A stretch of 64,000 bases of DNA from assembly GCA_947499305.1 (NCBI GenBank), contig CANMNN010000015.1, forward strand, positions 1 to 64,000. The letters run 5' to 3'. The notes below the pieces were generated by a model. It searched no databases, was not told the origin of the DNA, and worked only from the letters and a program-made list of their open reading frames with translations. The stretch comes from an uncultured Arenicella sp. (lineage in GTDB: Bacteria > Pseudomonadota > Gammaproteobacteria > Arenicellales > Arenicellaceae). Below, in pieces: positions 36,457 to 46,557 of the stretch. A program made the translations under genes and the position numbers. The number at the start of each line of letters is the position of its first letter. Positions within the stretch are counted from its first letter, which is position 1.

Positions 36457-37578
36457 TTATTTCCCCATCGCGCGTAAAATTTTATGATAAATGGCCGTGT
36501 TTTCATACACGCCCTTAAAGCGTTCAGCGCCGTTCCCATATGCGTAAACTGGTACCATTGCTGAGGTATGCCCCATAGTAGAATAAGCATGTCCGGGCAC
36601 TGCGTAAGGTACGGTGGCGTCCATATCTCCGGTAGGCAAGGTCAATCCTCCGGTTTCATGGTCGGCCGTAATCAACACCAAGGTGTCAGGATTTTTATCA
36701 GCAAATTTCATCGCCTCACCTATCGCTTTATCAAAGTCATAAAGCTCGCTCATCGTATACTCAAGATCGTTCGCATGACCACCCCAATCTATTTGAGAAC
36801 CCTCGGCCATAAGAAAGAACCCAGCTTTACCTTCTTTGCTAAGGAAGTCGATGCTTGGCTGAATTGACCTAGAAAGGTAATCGCTTCGACCTTTTGCAAC
36901 CGGATCAGGATGCGCCCCAGCGGTAAAGTAGCCAACTCGACCTGTTACGCCCTTAATTGCGCCAAGATTGTTGACCATAGTCACACCCTTCGCCTGCATT
37001 TCTTTGATCAAATTACGTTCATCTGGCTCACCACGTTTTTGATTAGAACGTTTATCAAAATGATCTTCACCACCACCAATAAATAAATTTACAGGAGCAT
37101 CGACCAAACCTTCTGCGATCTCATAGTAATTTTCACGGCTCTCTACGTGGGCGTAAAAGCTTGCCGGAGTAGCGTGCGTAATGCTCGAGGTAGCAATCAA
37201 ACCAGTGGAATAACCTTCTTTCGATAAGAGCTCAATAATGGTCTTCTTTGAACGACCATTTGCATCTAGTCCAATAGAACCATTACTGGTTTTAACACCA
37301 ATCGAAAATGCCGTGGCACTTGCTGCCGAATCCGTTATAACCTCGGTAGCGCTGCTGGTTTTACTCAAACCAATATAGTGAGCCTTCTCGAGGTTCAAAG
37401 GCTGATCACTTTGTTGAATCGCTTTCGAAACTTGAGCAAGCCCCATGCCGTCACCGATTAGAAAAATGACATTCTTAACCGGCGAATTAGATTTCGCCTC
37501 AAGTTTTGATTCATTAGGGCCAGAGCAGGCTGCGAGGCAAATGATAGAGGCGGAAATTACTAGTGCTAACTTCTTCAT
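36457..37578 (-). CDS. Alkaline phosphatase (PhoA superfamily), lipoprotein
   Basis: A predicted periplasmic phosphomonoesterase of 373 residues anchored by a lipobox (LAAC, Cys18). Metal and catalytic residues visible: FLIGDGMG (metal Asp43), TDSAASATA (nucleophile Ser84), HATPASFYAHVESR, MAEGSQIDWGGHAND (metal ligands) and ITADHETGGL. It is shorter than E. coli PhoA and of the monomer-like marine type. Regulation by phosphate is likely from family knowledge, but I did not find a convincing Pho box upstream. It is a single gene, convergent with the DUF2799 gene. Confidence 0.93.
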   Translation of the reverse strand: MKKLALVISASIICLAACSGPNESKLEAKSNSPVKNVIFLIGDGMGLAQVSKAIQQSDQPLNLEKAHYIGLSKTSSATEVITDSAASATAFSIGVKTSNGSIGLDANGRSKKTIIELLSKEGYSTGLIATSSITHATPASFYAHVESRENYYEIAEGLVDAPVNLFIGGGEDHFDKRSNQKRGEPDERNLIKEMQAKGVTMVNNLGAIKGVTGRVGYFTAGAHPDPVAKGRSDYLSRSIQPSIDFLSKEGKAGFFLMAEGSQIDWGGHANDLEYTMSELYDFDKAIGEAMKFADKNPDTLVLITADHETGGLTLPTGDMDATVPYAVPGHAYSTMGHTSAMVPVYAYGNGAERFKGVYENTAIYHKILRAMGK

Positions 37579-37778
37579 TGTTTATATCGTATCGTGGAAT
37601 GGAAACTATTTAATGAGAGTGTACATCATAATTATGACAAGCCAAGTTAGTTGAGCTTTGGCGCGATGATTACGGGGCCACGATCACTTGAGCAACCGTT
37701 ATTGAGCTCTCAAATACAGCTTCATCATTTTAAATTAGTGCCTGATTTCGAAGCTTCGCTTGCCGCTACTATCAGACT

Positions 37779-38531
37779 TTATTCATTTTTTGGAGCCTGG
37801 TTAATAGTCCAATCATAATCAATAAAGTCAACTTGATAATCACTCGGGATTTGATCATTACGAAACTGATTCACATAGGCAATAAGATCTTGCTTGTTCC
37901 CAGAACCAACATAATCCTTAGTGTAAAACTTCATAATTCCCGATAGCCTAATCACCTTCCTATAATTGTCTACCTCAATGTGCTTAGGCTTATTAAAAAA
38001 CTCCACCGATGCTGCTTTCAAATCTAGCTCTAAGCACTCAGGGGTAAATACAGAAGTCGGTAATCGAGGACAATCAATCACCATACAATTTAAAACAAAG
38101 TGCACCCGCGCCTCACCAATAGATCGAATAACTTTGTTCTCGTAATCATAAAGATTTGTTTTTTTGCCGCCGATGGCAACACTCCTAAATTTAAAAAACC
38201 AAGCGCGCCTCCACAATGAGTTTAAATGCTCTGGGATTCCTCGTTCAATAATGCCCTTCATCGCTAACGCATTATAAGTATTGATGTGATACGCAATTAT
38301 ATGCGCCTCGCTTGGGAAAAATTCAGGGTGAGTTTCCGGGCTTACTTGTCCGACAGCATCGATAAACTTCTGCAAGCATAAGACATCTTTTTCCAGCGCA
38401 ACAAAGTCAGTTCGACCCTGATCATCAACGAAGCGTTCGAGTGTTTCCTCCCAATCACTTAAGTGTTTTTGATAGAGGTCCTCAGTTTCAGCATTAGCAA
38501 TATTCATAAAGATGATGAAAAGATAGGGCAC
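37779..38531 (-). CDS. DUF547 domain protein, secreted
   Basis: A DUF547 protein of about 250 residues. Signature parts are IIAYHINTYNALAMKGI, DYENKVIRSIGEARVHFVLNC (with the conserved Cys), CPRLP, and LSGIMKFYTKDY. Function unknown; a thioredoxin/peptidase-like role has been suggested for the family, but I cannot support it here. The start is uncertain. GTG 38531 leaves a signal peptide lacking its basic end; the frame stays open upstream (LLKIFTRFRVPYLFIIFM), which would complete a normal signal peptide if a non-ATG codon starts it. An out-of-frame ATG lies near 38560. Confidence 0.82.
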   Translation of the reverse strand: MPYLFIIFMNIANAETEDLYQKHLSDWEETLERFVDDQGRTDFVALEKDVLCLQKFIDAVGQVSPETHPEFFPSEAHIIAYHINTYNALAMKGIIERGIPEHLNSLWRRAWFFKFRSVAIGGKKTNLYDYENKVIRSIGEARVHFVLNCMVIDCPRLPTSVFTPECLELDLKAASVEFFNKPKHIEVDNYRKVIRLSGIMKFYTKDYVGSGNKQDLIAYVNQFRNDQIPSDYQVDFIDYDWTINQAPKNE

Positions 38532-38924
38532 GCGAAAGCGAGTGAAGATTTTAAGCAGTTCATTTTTACCCGAATAGGATCACGCTCAAATTTTGATAGA
38601 AACTTTTGCCTCCAGCGATTTATGGCTTAGCGTGCCGTAATAGCCGCGTGTGGCATCCCAACGCCGTAAACTAATTTATATATATGCTGTAAATTGTGTT
38701 GGGACATACCAATGCTACGTAGTGTCAAAACCCACACCAAGTCAATGCATCAATAACCTCTGAAGCTTGCGATACTCGCTTGCATTTGTACACCCCGATA
38801 ACTGATGAGTCGAGGCTCAGGCTGAATTTAATTGCTTGGGTATCCAGTTTTCGCTTTATCACACGTTGACGTTAACGTTAACGTAATTTACAGTAACCCT
38901 GTTTAAACCATCAGGGCATTGACC
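38532..38924. other. Intergenic region with the liu promoter/operator
   Basis: About 390 bases without a gene, between the DUF547 gene (minus) and liuR (plus). The right end holds the LiuR-type operator (38866-38886). Nothing else is convincing. Confidence 0.6.
38866..38886. promoter_or_regulatory. LiuR-type operator
   Basis: TTGACGTTAACGTTAACGTAA carries three ACGTT-type cores at 6-bp steps and overlapping palindromes (GTTAACGTTAAC). It sits about 40 bases before liuR. It resembles the MerR-family LiuR motif of gammaproteobacteria, so autoregulation and control of liuABCDE are likely. Confidence 0.7.
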
Positions 38925-39326
38925 ATGGCCTCATCAAAACCAGAGCACGCTGAGAAAAGCTATTTAATTCGGGAACTAGCCGAAGAGTTTAATGTAACCA
39001 CTCGAACGCTGCGTTTTTACGAAGAAAAAGGCTTACTCAAGCCATCTCGTATAGGTGCCACTCGCGTTTATAGTGCGGCAGACCGCACGCGACTAAAGCT
39101 TATTTTGCGTGGCAAACGACTCGGGCTAAGCCTAGATGAAAGCGCCGAAATAATATTGATGTACGACCCAGTTGGAACAAACAGCAAACAAATTTTAACG
39201 CTGATCGATGCGATTCAAGACAAGCGCTTACATCTTGAAAAACAAAAGCAAGATCTCGAACAAACGCTGGAAGATCTCGAACTGGCCGAAGCAAAATGCG
39301 TTGAATCACTCAAACACATTCATTAG
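38925..39326 (+). CDS. liuR: MerR-family regulator of leucine/isovalerate degradation
   Basis: A 133-residue MerR-type regulator. The winged HTH at the N-terminus reads YLIRELAEEFNVTTRTLRFY and EEKGLLKPSR, then TRVYSAADRTRLKLI. A dimerisation coiled coil follows, with no metal-binding cysteine pair, as expected for LiuR. ATG 38925 is preferred over the TTG at 38919, as AGGG lies about 9 bases upstream. It heads the liuABCDE operon (65 bases before liuA) with an operator just upstream, so it probably represses the operon until branched-chain acyl-CoAs appear. Confidence 0.92.
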   Translation: MASSKPEHAEKSYLIRELAEEFNVTTRTLRFYEEKGLLKPSRIGATRVYSAADRTRLKLILRGKRLGLSLDESAEIILMYDPVGTNSKQILTLIDAIQDKRLHLEKQKQDLEQTLEDLELAEAKCVESLKHIH

Positions 39327-39390
39327 TTAACGCGTCTTATGACGCACAGCCAAGACACGTTGGCACTCTCAACCTTAAAGAGAAAGATAA

Positions 39391-40560
39391 ATGACTACTG
39401 CCTACCCTACTCTGCAACACAATCTCGGTGAAGAAATTGATATGTTGCGCGATATGACACACCAATTTGCTCAAGCTGAAATCGCCCCGCGCGCAGCTCA
39501 GATCGATAGCGACAACGAGTTCCCTAAGGACTTATGGCGCAAATTTGGCGACCTCGGGCTGCTTGGCATTACCGTTGATGAAGCCTATGGCGGTAGCAAC
39601 ATGGGCTATCTGGCACATTGTGTCGCGATGGAAGAAATCAGCCGCGCATCAGCATCGGTGGGCTTATCTTATGGCGCTCATTCGAACCTGTGTGTGAACC
39701 AAATTTCGAAGAATGGCAGCGAAGCTCAAAAGCAAAAATATTTGCCAAAGCTATGCTCAGGTGACCATGTCGGCGCGCTAGCCATGTCAGAGCCAAATGC
39801 CGGTTCTGATGTGGTAAGCATGAAGCTTAGAGCCGACAAGCACGGAGACCACTATGTGCTTAACGGCAACAAAATGTGGATCACTAATGGCCCCGATGCT
39901 GACACTTACGTGGTCTATGCAAAAACTGATGTCAGCGGCGGTTCCAAAGGCATAACGGCGTTTATCATCGAACGTGGCTTTGCAGGTTTTAGCCAAGCAC
40001 AAAAGCTTGATAAGTTAGGCATGCGTGGCTCAAATACCTGCGAGTTAGTGTTCGAAGATTGCCATGTTCCAGAAGAAAACATACTAGGCTTTGAAGGCGG
40101 CGGCGTACGCGTTTTGATGTCTGGTTTAGATTACGAACGTACTGTGCTTTCAGGTGGCCCTGTCGGCATCATGCAAGCATGCTTGGACATTGTTGTACCG
40201 TATATTCACGAGCGCAAACAATTCAACAAAAGTATTGGCGAGTTCCAATTAATGCAGGGGAAAATTGCCGATATGTATACCTCTCTAAGTGCCAGTCGAG
40301 CCTATTTATACGCCGTCGCAAGGGCTTGTGATCAGGGCTTAGAAAGCCGTAAAGACGCCGCCGCAGTAATACTCTATACAGCAGAACAAGCAACCCAAAT
40401 GGCATTGCAAGCAATTCAAACCTTAGGCGGTAATGGCTATATCAATGAATACGCAACAGGCCGACTCTTACGCGACGCTAAGTTATACGAGATTGGTGCC
40501 GGCACATCTGAGGTACGACGAATGTTAATCGGTCGCGAGCTCTTTGCCGAAACTAAATAG
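39391..40560 (+). CDS. liuA: Isovaleryl-CoA dehydrogenase
   Basis: FAD-dependent oxidation of isovaleryl-CoA to 3-methylcrotonyl-CoA in leucine breakdown. The 389 residues show the acyl-CoA dehydrogenase three-domain fold: [14 protein letters not shown] (substrate/FAD loop), [18 protein letters not shown], and the isovaleryl-type catalytic Glu249 in [14 protein letters not shown]-terminal [24 protein letters not shown] and [17 protein letters not shown] are family signatures. Location of the Glu in this helix is diagnostic of isovaleryl-CoA dehydrogenases as opposed to most acyl-CoA dehydrogenases. It is second gene of the operon, 32 bases before liuB. Confidence 0.96.
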   Translation: MTTAYPTLQHNLGEEIDMLRDMTHQFAQAEIAPRAAQIDSDNEFPKDLWRKFGDLGLLGITVDEAYGGSNMGYLAHCVAMEEISRASASVGLSYGAHSNLCVNQISKNGSEAQKQKYLPKLCSGDHVGALAMSEPNAGSDVVSMKLRADKHGDHYVLNGNKMWITNGPDADTYVVYAKTDVSGGSKGITAFIIERGFAGFSQAQKLDKLGMRGSNTCELVFEDCHVPEENILGFEGGGVRVLMSGLDYERTVLSGGPVGIMQACLDIVVPYIHERKQFNKSIGEFQLMQGKIADMYTSLSASRAYLYAVARACDQGLESRKDAAAVILYTAEQATQMALQAIQTLGGNGYINEYATGRLLRDAKLYEIGAGTSEVRRMLIGRELFAETK

Positions 40561-40592
40561 CCAACGTTAATTAGCTCAACTGAGAAACAGAT

Positions 40593-42203
40593 ATGGCTCA
40601 AATCAAAACTAAAATTAATACTCGCTCTCAGAGCTTTGTAGATAATAGCGAACATATGCAAGCTAGCGTCGACGACCTTTACAAGCTTGTTGAAACAATT
40701 AAGTTAGGTGGTGGCAAAGCTAGGCAAGAGAGACATGAGTTACGAGGTAAGTTGCTCGCTCGTGATCGTATTGATGCTCTCATTGATGACGGCACTGCGT
40801 TTCTAGAAATCTCACAATTAGCCGCCCATGATGTTTATCCCAACGAGAACGTTGCCTGCGCAGGCGTGGTCGCAGGTATCGGCATTGTTGAAGGTCAGGA
40901 GTGCATGATCGTGGCAAATGACGCCACGGTTAAAGGCGGTAGCTATTACCCTTTAACGGTTAAGAAACACCTTCGCGCGCAGACCATTGCCGAACAAAAC
41001 CATCTCCCCTGTATTTACTTGGTCGACTCCGGAGGCGCTAACTTACCACGCCAAGACGAGGTATTTCCTGATCGCGAACATTTTGGTCGAATCTTTTTTA
41101 ACCAAGCCAATATGTCCGCCCAGAACATTCCTCAAATAGCGGTGGTGATGGGATCCTGTACCGCAGGTGGAGCCTACGTCCCAGCTATGGCCGACGAGTC
41201 AATTATTGTACGTAATCAAGCGACTATATTTTTAGCTGGCCCGCCTTTGGTCAAAGCCGCAACTGGAGAAATTGTCACCGCTGAAGAGCTCGGTGGTGCC
41301 GATGTGCACTGCAGAGAGTCTGGTGTATCAGACCACTATGCCGAGAACGATCATCATGCATTGCAACTAGCACGACAATCCGTAGCTCGGCTCAACCGAA
41401 TTAAGCCTAAACAACTCGATATTAAAAATAGTGTTGAACCACTCTACGACAGCCGCGAACTCTACGGCATTATTCCCGAAGACATGCGGCAACCCTTTGA
41501 TGTTCGCGAGGTCATTGCGAGGGTTGTTGATGGCTCAGAGTTCGATGAATTTAAAGCGCTATTTGGCACAACACTGGTTTGTGGCTTTGCTCGCATCATG
41601 GGCTTCCCGGTAGGAATTGTTGCCAACAACGGCATACTGTTTAGCGAGGCCGCGCAAAAGGGCGCGCACTTTATCGAGCTTTGCGCACAACGAAAAATAC
41701 CCCTGGTATTCCTGCAAAACATCACCGGTTTTATGGTTGGCAAGCAATATGAGGCCGGTGGCATTGCCAAGCATGGAGCAAAAATGGTGACCGCAGTTGC
41801 GTGCGCCAAGGTTCCTAAATTCACCGTACTGATTGGCAATTCTTACGGTGCCGGAAACTACGGCATGTGCGGACGAGCCTATGACCCTAATTTTCTTTTT
41901 ATGTGGCCAAACGCTCGCATCTCGGTGATGGGCGGCGAGCAAGCGGCTGGTGTTTTATCACAAGTTAAACGTGCGCAAAAAGACAAGGCCGGAGAAACCT
42001 GGAGCGAGCAGCAAGAAGCTGATTTTAAACAACCAATCATCGATGAATACGACGCCCAGGCACATGCCTACTATGCTTCGGCAAGACTGTGGGACGACGG
42101 AGTGATCGACCCGGCAGATACCAGACAGGTATTAGGCATGGCCATCTCAGCGTCACTAAACAAAGAAATAGAAGAAACGCGCTACGGCGTGTTCAGGATG
42201 TAG
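40593..42203 (+). CDS. liuB: Methylcrotonyl-CoA carboxylase, carboxyltransferase (beta) subunit
   Basis: Transfers CO2 from carboxybiotin on LiuD to 3-methylcrotonyl-CoA, giving 3-methylglutaconyl-CoA. The 536 residues are the usual size. Two crotonase-like halves are visible: [48 protein letters not shown] in the first, and [34 protein letters not shown] and [12 protein letters not shown] in the second. It works as a complex with LiuD, three genes on. The stop is 2 bases before the GTG start of liuC. Confidence 0.97.
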   Translation: MAQIKTKINTRSQSFVDNSEHMQASVDDLYKLVETIKLGGGKARQERHELRGKLLARDRIDALIDDGTAFLEISQLAAHDVYPNENVACAGVVAGIGIVEGQECMIVANDATVKGGSYYPLTVKKHLRAQTIAEQNHLPCIYLVDSGGANLPRQDEVFPDREHFGRIFFNQANMSAQNIPQIAVVMGSCTAGGAYVPAMADESIIVRNQATIFLAGPPLVKAATGEIVTAEELGGADVHCRESGVSDHYAENDHHALQLARQSVARLNRIKPKQLDIKNSVEPLYDSRELYGIIPEDMRQPFDVREVIARVVDGSEFDEFKALFGTTLVCGFARIMGFPVGIVANNGILFSEAAQKGAHFIELCAQRKIPLVFLQNITGFMVGKQYEAGGIAKHGAKMVTAVACAKVPKFTVLIGNSYGAGNYGMCGRAYDPNFLFMWPNARISVMGGEQAAGVLSQVKRAQKDKAGETWSEQQEADFKQPIIDEYDAQAHAYYASARLWDDGVIDPADTRQVLGMAISASLNKEIEETRYGVFRM

Positions 42204-42205
42204 CC

Positions 42206-43084
42206 GTGAACGACAAAACAGCAATCGATGACAAAGTCGCCATTAGCGGCAACGAACTTACGAGACCGACAGTTTTACTCGAAATCGATCATCGCGGCGT
42301 CGCCACAGTCACACTTGATCGAGCAGAAAAACAAAACGCCTTTGATGACGTCATTATCAATGAACTGATTGATATCTTTAGTCAAGTCGAGCAAAACCCA
42401 GCAATTCGAGTGATGGTACTCGCCGCTAAGGGAAAGAACTTCTCGGCTGGGGGAGACCTAAATTGGATGAAGCGAATGATCACATTCTCTCACCAAGAAA
42501 ATCTCGACGATGCCAAACAACTTGCCCTGATGCTACAAAGACTCAACACCCTGTCAGTCCCCACTATCGCTCGAGTACAAGGTGCTGCTTATGGTGGTGC
42601 TGTTGGCTTAGTCAGCTGTTGTGATATGGCTGTAGCGAGCCGCTCGGCAAGTTTTTGTTTGAGTGAAGTCAAAGTCGGAATTGCTCCCGCGACTATCGCC
42701 CCGTATGTGATCGCCGCGATTGGTTCACGTGCAGCTCGCCGTTACTTCCTTAGCGCCGAGCGGTTCTCCGCAGAACGCGCGCACGACTTAGGCTTGGTAT
42801 CAGAACTGAGCGAAGACAAAACCTCAGATAGCGCACTTAATCAAACGTTAGAAAGCCTCGTTTCAACCATTCTTAAGAATAGCCCCAACGCTCAAAAGGC
42901 GGCTAAAAAATTAGTTCGTGATACCGAATACAAAGCCATTGACGAACAATTAATGAACCACACTAGCGAAGTGATAGCGACTTTGCGTGCATCAGAAGAA
43001 GGTCAAGAAGGCTTGAGCGCATTCTTTGAAAAGCGCTCGCCAAATTGGATTGAAACCGATTCTGATCTTGAAGAGCCGAAATGA
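42206..43084 (+). CDS. liuC: Methylglutaconyl-CoA hydratase (enoyl-CoA hydratase family)
   Basis: Hydrates 3-methylglutaconyl-CoA to HMG-CoA. Crotonase fold of 292 residues with FSAGGDLNWMKRM (oxyanion region), GAAYGGAVGLVSCCDMAVAS, and FCLSEVKVGIAPATIAPYV. The start chosen is GTG 42206: it follows the liuB stop by 2 bases with AGGA upstream, whereas an earlier start would overlap liuB by about 115 bases. The N-terminal 25 residues before the domain are rather long and low in similarity to the family. The assignment to this reaction rests on operon position. Confidence 0.93.
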   Translation: MNDKTAIDDKVAISGNELTRPTVLLEIDHRGVATVTLDRAEKQNAFDDVIINELIDIFSQVEQNPAIRVMVLAAKGKNFSAGGDLNWMKRMITFSHQENLDDAKQLALMLQRLNTLSVPTIARVQGAAYGGAVGLVSCCDMAVASRSASFCLSEVKVGIAPATIAPYVIAAIGSRAARRYFLSAERFSAERAHDLGLVSELSEDKTSDSALNQTLESLVSTILKNSPNAQKAAKKLVRDTEYKAIDEQLMNHTSEVIATLRASEEGQEGLSAFFEKRSPNWIETDSDLEEPK

Positions 43085-43094
43085 GGGCAAAGAT

Positions 43095-45062
43095 ATGTTT
43101 AACAAAATTCTAATCGCCAATCGCGGCGAAATTGCCTGCAGAGTAATCCGCACGGCTCGCCGACTCGATATTAAAACTGTGGCAGTTTACTCCCAAGCAG
43201 ATGAAAACGCGCTGCACGTAAAAAAAGCCGACGAAGCGGTTTTTATCGGACCATCGGCGTCTAGTAAATCGTACTTAGTGATCGATAACATTATCGCAGC
43301 GGCGCTAAAAACAGGGGCTGAGGCAATCCACCCTGGCTATGGTTTTCTGTCTGAAAACGCGGATTTTGCCCAAGCGTGTGCCGACAATAATTTAGTATTC
43401 ATAGGCCCGCCGATATCGGCAATCGAATCGATGGGTTCCAAATCGGCGGCTAAAAACATCATGCAACATGCGGGTGTCCCCCTAGTGCCTGGTTACCACG
43501 GAGATGAACAAAGCCTTAGCGTGTTGAAGCAGGCTGCCGACGAAATGGGCTACCCGGTGCTTCTGAAAGCCGTTGCCGGCGGTGGAGGCAAAGGCATGCG
43601 GCAAGTCTGGTCCGCCGAAGACTTCGAGAGCGAACTCAGCATCGCTAAGAGTGAGGCCTTATCAAGTTTTGCTAATGACGACATGTTGGTCGAGAAATAT
43701 TTGACCGCGCCTAGACATGTAGAATTTCAGGTTTTCTGTGACGTTCATGGCAACGCACTGCATATTTTCGAACGCGACTGTACAATTCAGCGCCGACACC
43801 AAAAAGTTATTGAAGAAGCACCAGCACCAAACTTCAGTCAAGAGCTACGAGAACAAATGGGTCAAGCCGCGATTCGAGCGGCTCAAGCGATCGACTATCA
43901 AGGTGCAGGCACGGTTGAATTTTTACTCGACGAAGACGGCTCATTCTATTTTATGGAAATGAACACTCGGCTTCAGGTTGAGCACCCAGTTACGGAGATG
44001 ATCAGCGGACAAGATTTAGTCGAGTGGCAATTGAAAGTTGCCAACCGAGAACCGCTGCCACTAAAACAAAGCGACCTTAAGATTAATGGTCATGCGTTTG
44101 AAGCGCGCATCTACGCAGAAGACCCGAACAATGATTTCCTACCAACTTCAGGTAGACTAATAGATTTAGAAGAACCTGCGCTAAACAACTCTGTTCGAGT
44201 TGATACAGGTGTCCTCGAAGGCGATGAGGTAAGTCCATTCTATGACCCGATGATTTCTAAGTTAATCGTTTGGGGCGAAAATCGACCTGCGGCTCTAGCC
44301 AAACTAAAACACGCCCTGAATGATTATAAAATTAGTGGCATCACCACCAACATCTCGTTTTTAAAACGGCTTGCTGCACACCAATCGTTCGCCAAGGCTG
44401 AACTCGACACCGGCTTTATTGAACATCATCAACAAAGCTTGTTCAGTAAGAACGAGTGCAACTACGCCCATTTGCTACCGATAATGGCGTTGTTCTTGAT
44501 GCTCGATAGAAAACGTAATTGCACCGCTTCTGTTTGGAGTCAAGGGAATGCGTGGCGACTAAATCAAAGCAACACTCAAATCCTCAACGTCACAGTGAAC
44601 GGTAACGAGCATCAAATAAGTCTTCGTGACCTGAGCAGTCAATATCGCATCAACCTTGCCGGCAAGTCTTATGATCTAAGTGCTGAGCTACACGACAATA
44701 AGCTTGAAGCGGTGATCGATGGCCATAAACAATCCTTTACTATCTTAAACTCTAATGAAGGCTATTGCTTATTTAGCGATGATCAAGAAATCGAGTTCGC
44801 CCTAAGCAGGCCGGACTTTGGTGATAGTAATAGCAACACGTCACTCAGTAATTTTAAGGCGCCAATGAACGGCACCATTGTTGAACTATTAGTGAGCAAA
44901 GGCGACACAGTTAAACAAGATCAAGCACTCATTATAATTGAAGCGATGAAGATGCAACACACAATCAAAGCACCGAGCGACGGGGAAATTAGTGAACTTT
45001 TCTATGCACTAGGCGACTTGGTTGACGGTGGTACAGAATTATTAAGCTTTGAGGAACTCTAG
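43095..45062 (+). CDS. liuD: Methylcrotonyl-CoA carboxylase, biotin-containing (alpha) subunit
   Basis: ATP-dependent biotin carboxylase plus biotin carrier, 655 residues. The N-terminal biotin carboxylase begins MFNKILIANRGEIACRVIRT; the ATP-grasp loop KAVAGGGGKGMR and EMNTRLQVEHPVTE are intact. The C-terminal biotinyl domain has EAMKMQH, the Lys being the biotin site. The start at ATG 43095 matches the family's universal N-terminus; an earlier in-frame start would run into liuC. It starts 10 bases after liuC and ends 1 base before liuE, so translation is probably coupled. It forms a complex with LiuB. Confidence 0.97.
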   Translation: MFNKILIANRGEIACRVIRTARRLDIKTVAVYSQADENALHVKKADEAVFIGPSASSKSYLVIDNIIAAALKTGAEAIHPGYGFLSENADFAQACADNNLVFIGPPISAIESMGSKSAAKNIMQHAGVPLVPGYHGDEQSLSVLKQAADEMGYPVLLKAVAGGGGKGMRQVWSAEDFESELSIAKSEALSSFANDDMLVEKYLTAPRHVEFQVFCDVHGNALHIFERDCTIQRRHQKVIEEAPAPNFSQELREQMGQAAIRAAQAIDYQGAGTVEFLLDEDGSFYFMEMNTRLQVEHPVTEMISGQDLVEWQLKVANREPLPLKQSDLKINGHAFEARIYAEDPNNDFLPTSGRLIDLEEPALNNSVRVDTGVLEGDEVSPFYDPMISKLIVWGENRPAALAKLKHALNDYKISGITTNISFLKRLAAHQSFAKAELDTGFIEHHQQSLFSKNECNYAHLLPIMALFLMLDRKRNCTASVWSQGNAWRLNQSNTQILNVTVNGNEHQISLRDLSSQYRINLAGKSYDLSAELHDNKLEAVIDGHKQSFTILNSNEGYCLFSDDQEIEFALSRPDFGDSNSNTSLSNFKAPMNGTIVELLVSKGDTVKQDQALIIIEAMKMQHTIKAPSDGEISELFYALGDLVDGGTELLSFEEL

Positions 45063-45063
45063 C

Positions 45064-45987
45064 GTGTTAACGGTCGGTCCTATGCATAAATCCAACTACC
45101 CAACACATGCAACTATTTACGAAGTAGGCCCTCGAGACGGCTTACAAAATGAAAGCGGCATCATTAGTTTGGACGATAAGGTTGAGCTGATAAACCGGCT
45201 GTCGAAAACAGGCTTGAAACACATTGAGGCGGGCAGTTTTGTGTCGCCTAAATGGGTACCTCAAATGGCGAATTCGAGCCAAGTGATCAATGAGATCGAC
45301 CGCACCTCGGGCATTCGCTATTCAGCTCTGACCCCGAATCTAATCGGTTTAGATGCCGCGATTGAGGCAGGTGTTGATGAAGTAGCAATTTTCGGTGCCG
45401 CCTCTGAAGGTTTCTCCAAAAAAAATATAAATTGCTCGATCGATGAAAGCATTGAGCGTTTCAAACCTCTCGTAGCAAAAGCGCTAGCGCACAATCTTAA
45501 GGTTCGCGGCTACGTTTCTTGTGTAATCGCTTGTCCTTACGACGGCGCAACTGAGCCTCAAATGGTGGCCAACGTTAGCCAGCGCTTATTCGATTTGGGT
45601 TGCTATGAGATATCTCTGGGCGACACCATCGGCGTTGGTACACCAAACAAAATTAGCGAGATGATAAACGCGGTGAGCAATAAGGTTTCGTCAGACGCAC
45701 TTGCGATTCATTGCCACGACACCTACGGGCAAGCGATAGCTAATATTGTCGCTGCGCTTGAATGCTCGATCAGCACAATCGATAGTTCAGTTGCTGGCTT
45801 AGGCGGCTGTCCATATGCGCAGGGGGCATCCGGCAATGTTGCCACTGAAGATGTACTCTATTTGCTAAACGGGCTCGGAATTCAAACCGGCGTCGATATT
45901 GAGAAAGTTGCCAGAGCAGGCGATTTCATTTCTAAGGCGCTTGGTCGTGATAATCAATCGAAGGTTGCTAAAGCCCTTTCGAAGTAA
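45064..45987 (+). CDS. liuE: Hydroxymethylglutaryl-CoA lyase
   Basis: Cleaves HMG-CoA to acetyl-CoA and acetoacetate, the last step of leucine breakdown in the operon. 307 residues with the DRE-TIM barrel signatures: YEVGPRDGLQNE, FVSPKWVPQMA, ISLGDTIGVGTP, ALAIHCHDTYGQA (metal His pair) and SVAGLGGCPYAQGASGNVATED (with the catalytic Cys of GGCPYA). GTG 45064 is preferred: GAGGAA (45051-45056) lies 7 bases before it, and the liuD stop ends at 45062. ATG 45082 is the alternative. Genes for acetoacetate activation are not in the window. Confidence 0.96.
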   Translation: MLTVGPMHKSNYPTHATIYEVGPRDGLQNESGIISLDDKVELINRLSKTGLKHIEAGSFVSPKWVPQMANSSQVINEIDRTSGIRYSALTPNLIGLDAAIEAGVDEVAIFGAASEGFSKKNINCSIDESIERFKPLVAKALAHNLKVRGYVSCVIACPYDGATEPQMVANVSQRLFDLGCYEISLGDTIGVGTPNKISEMINAVSNKVSSDALAIHCHDTYGQAIANIVAALECSISTIDSSVAGLGGCPYAQGASGNVATEDVLYLLNGLGIQTGVDIEKVARAGDFISKALGRDNQSKVAKALSK

Positions 45988-46016
45988 TATTTTCGGTATT
46001 AGGCCTGTCATTACTT

Positions 46017-46048
46017 ATTAAGACGATAAATGCCTTATCGATCTTAAT
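46017..46048 (+). terminator. Hairpin after liuE
   Basis: ATTAAGA-CGATAA pairs with TTATCG-A-TCTTAAT with one bulge, 30 bases past the liuE stop. The stem is AT-rich and followed by TTTAT only. Possible partial terminator before the DUF1348 gene. Confidence 0.4.
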
Positions 46049-46074
46049 TTATCTAGGAATCTAAGGGCCCTAAC

Positions 46075-46557
46075 ATGAGCAATCAGTCAAGCGAGCTAAA
46101 ACCGCCGGTACCACCTTTCACAAAACAAACCGCGATTCAGAAAATCAGAATGGCCGAAGATGCTTGGAATAGCCGAGACCCTGACAAAATCGTGCTGGTT
46201 TACACCAAAAACACTCGCTGGCGAAATCGCAATGAGTTTTCTGTAGGCCGCGAACAAGTACATGCTTTGCTAACTCGCAAGTGGCAAAAAGAGCTCGACT
46301 ACCGACTGATTAAAGAGCTCTGGGCCTATGCCGATAATCGTATCGCTGTGCGTTTCGCCTATGAGTGGCACGACGATTCAGGTCAACACTACCGCTCTTA
46401 TGGCAACGAAAACTGGCAGTTCAATGAGCAAGGCTTGATGGAATATCGCCACGCGAGTATTAACGACTTGGTAATCGACGAATCAGAGCGAAAATTTCAT
46501 TGGTCTCTCGGTCGTCGCCCAGATGATCATCTTGGCTTGAGTGAACTAGGTCTCTAA
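46075..46557 (+). CDS. DUF1348 / NTF2-like protein
   Basis: A 160-residue cytosolic protein of the NTF2-like superfamily, DUF1348 type: [82 protein letters not shown], and a C-terminal [11 protein letters not shown]. All are hallmarks of the family, and the length is typical. Function unknown. It follows liuE by 87 bases on the same strand, with AAGGG upstream of its ATG. Whether it belongs to the liu transcript is unclear. Confidence 0.88.
   Translation: MSNQSSELKPPVPPFTKQTAIQKIRMAEDAWNSRDPDKIVLVYTKNTRWRNRNEFSVGREQVHALLTRKWQKELDYRLIKELWAYADNRIAVRFAYEWHDDSGQHYRSYGNENWQFNEQGLMEYRHASINDLVIDESERKFHWSLGRRPDDHLGLSELGL

Noticed and set aside
42089-42205. Upstream liuC start overlapping liuB
   Set aside because: The overlap would be over 100 bases; GTG 42206 has AGGA upstream and follows the liuB stop by 2 bases.
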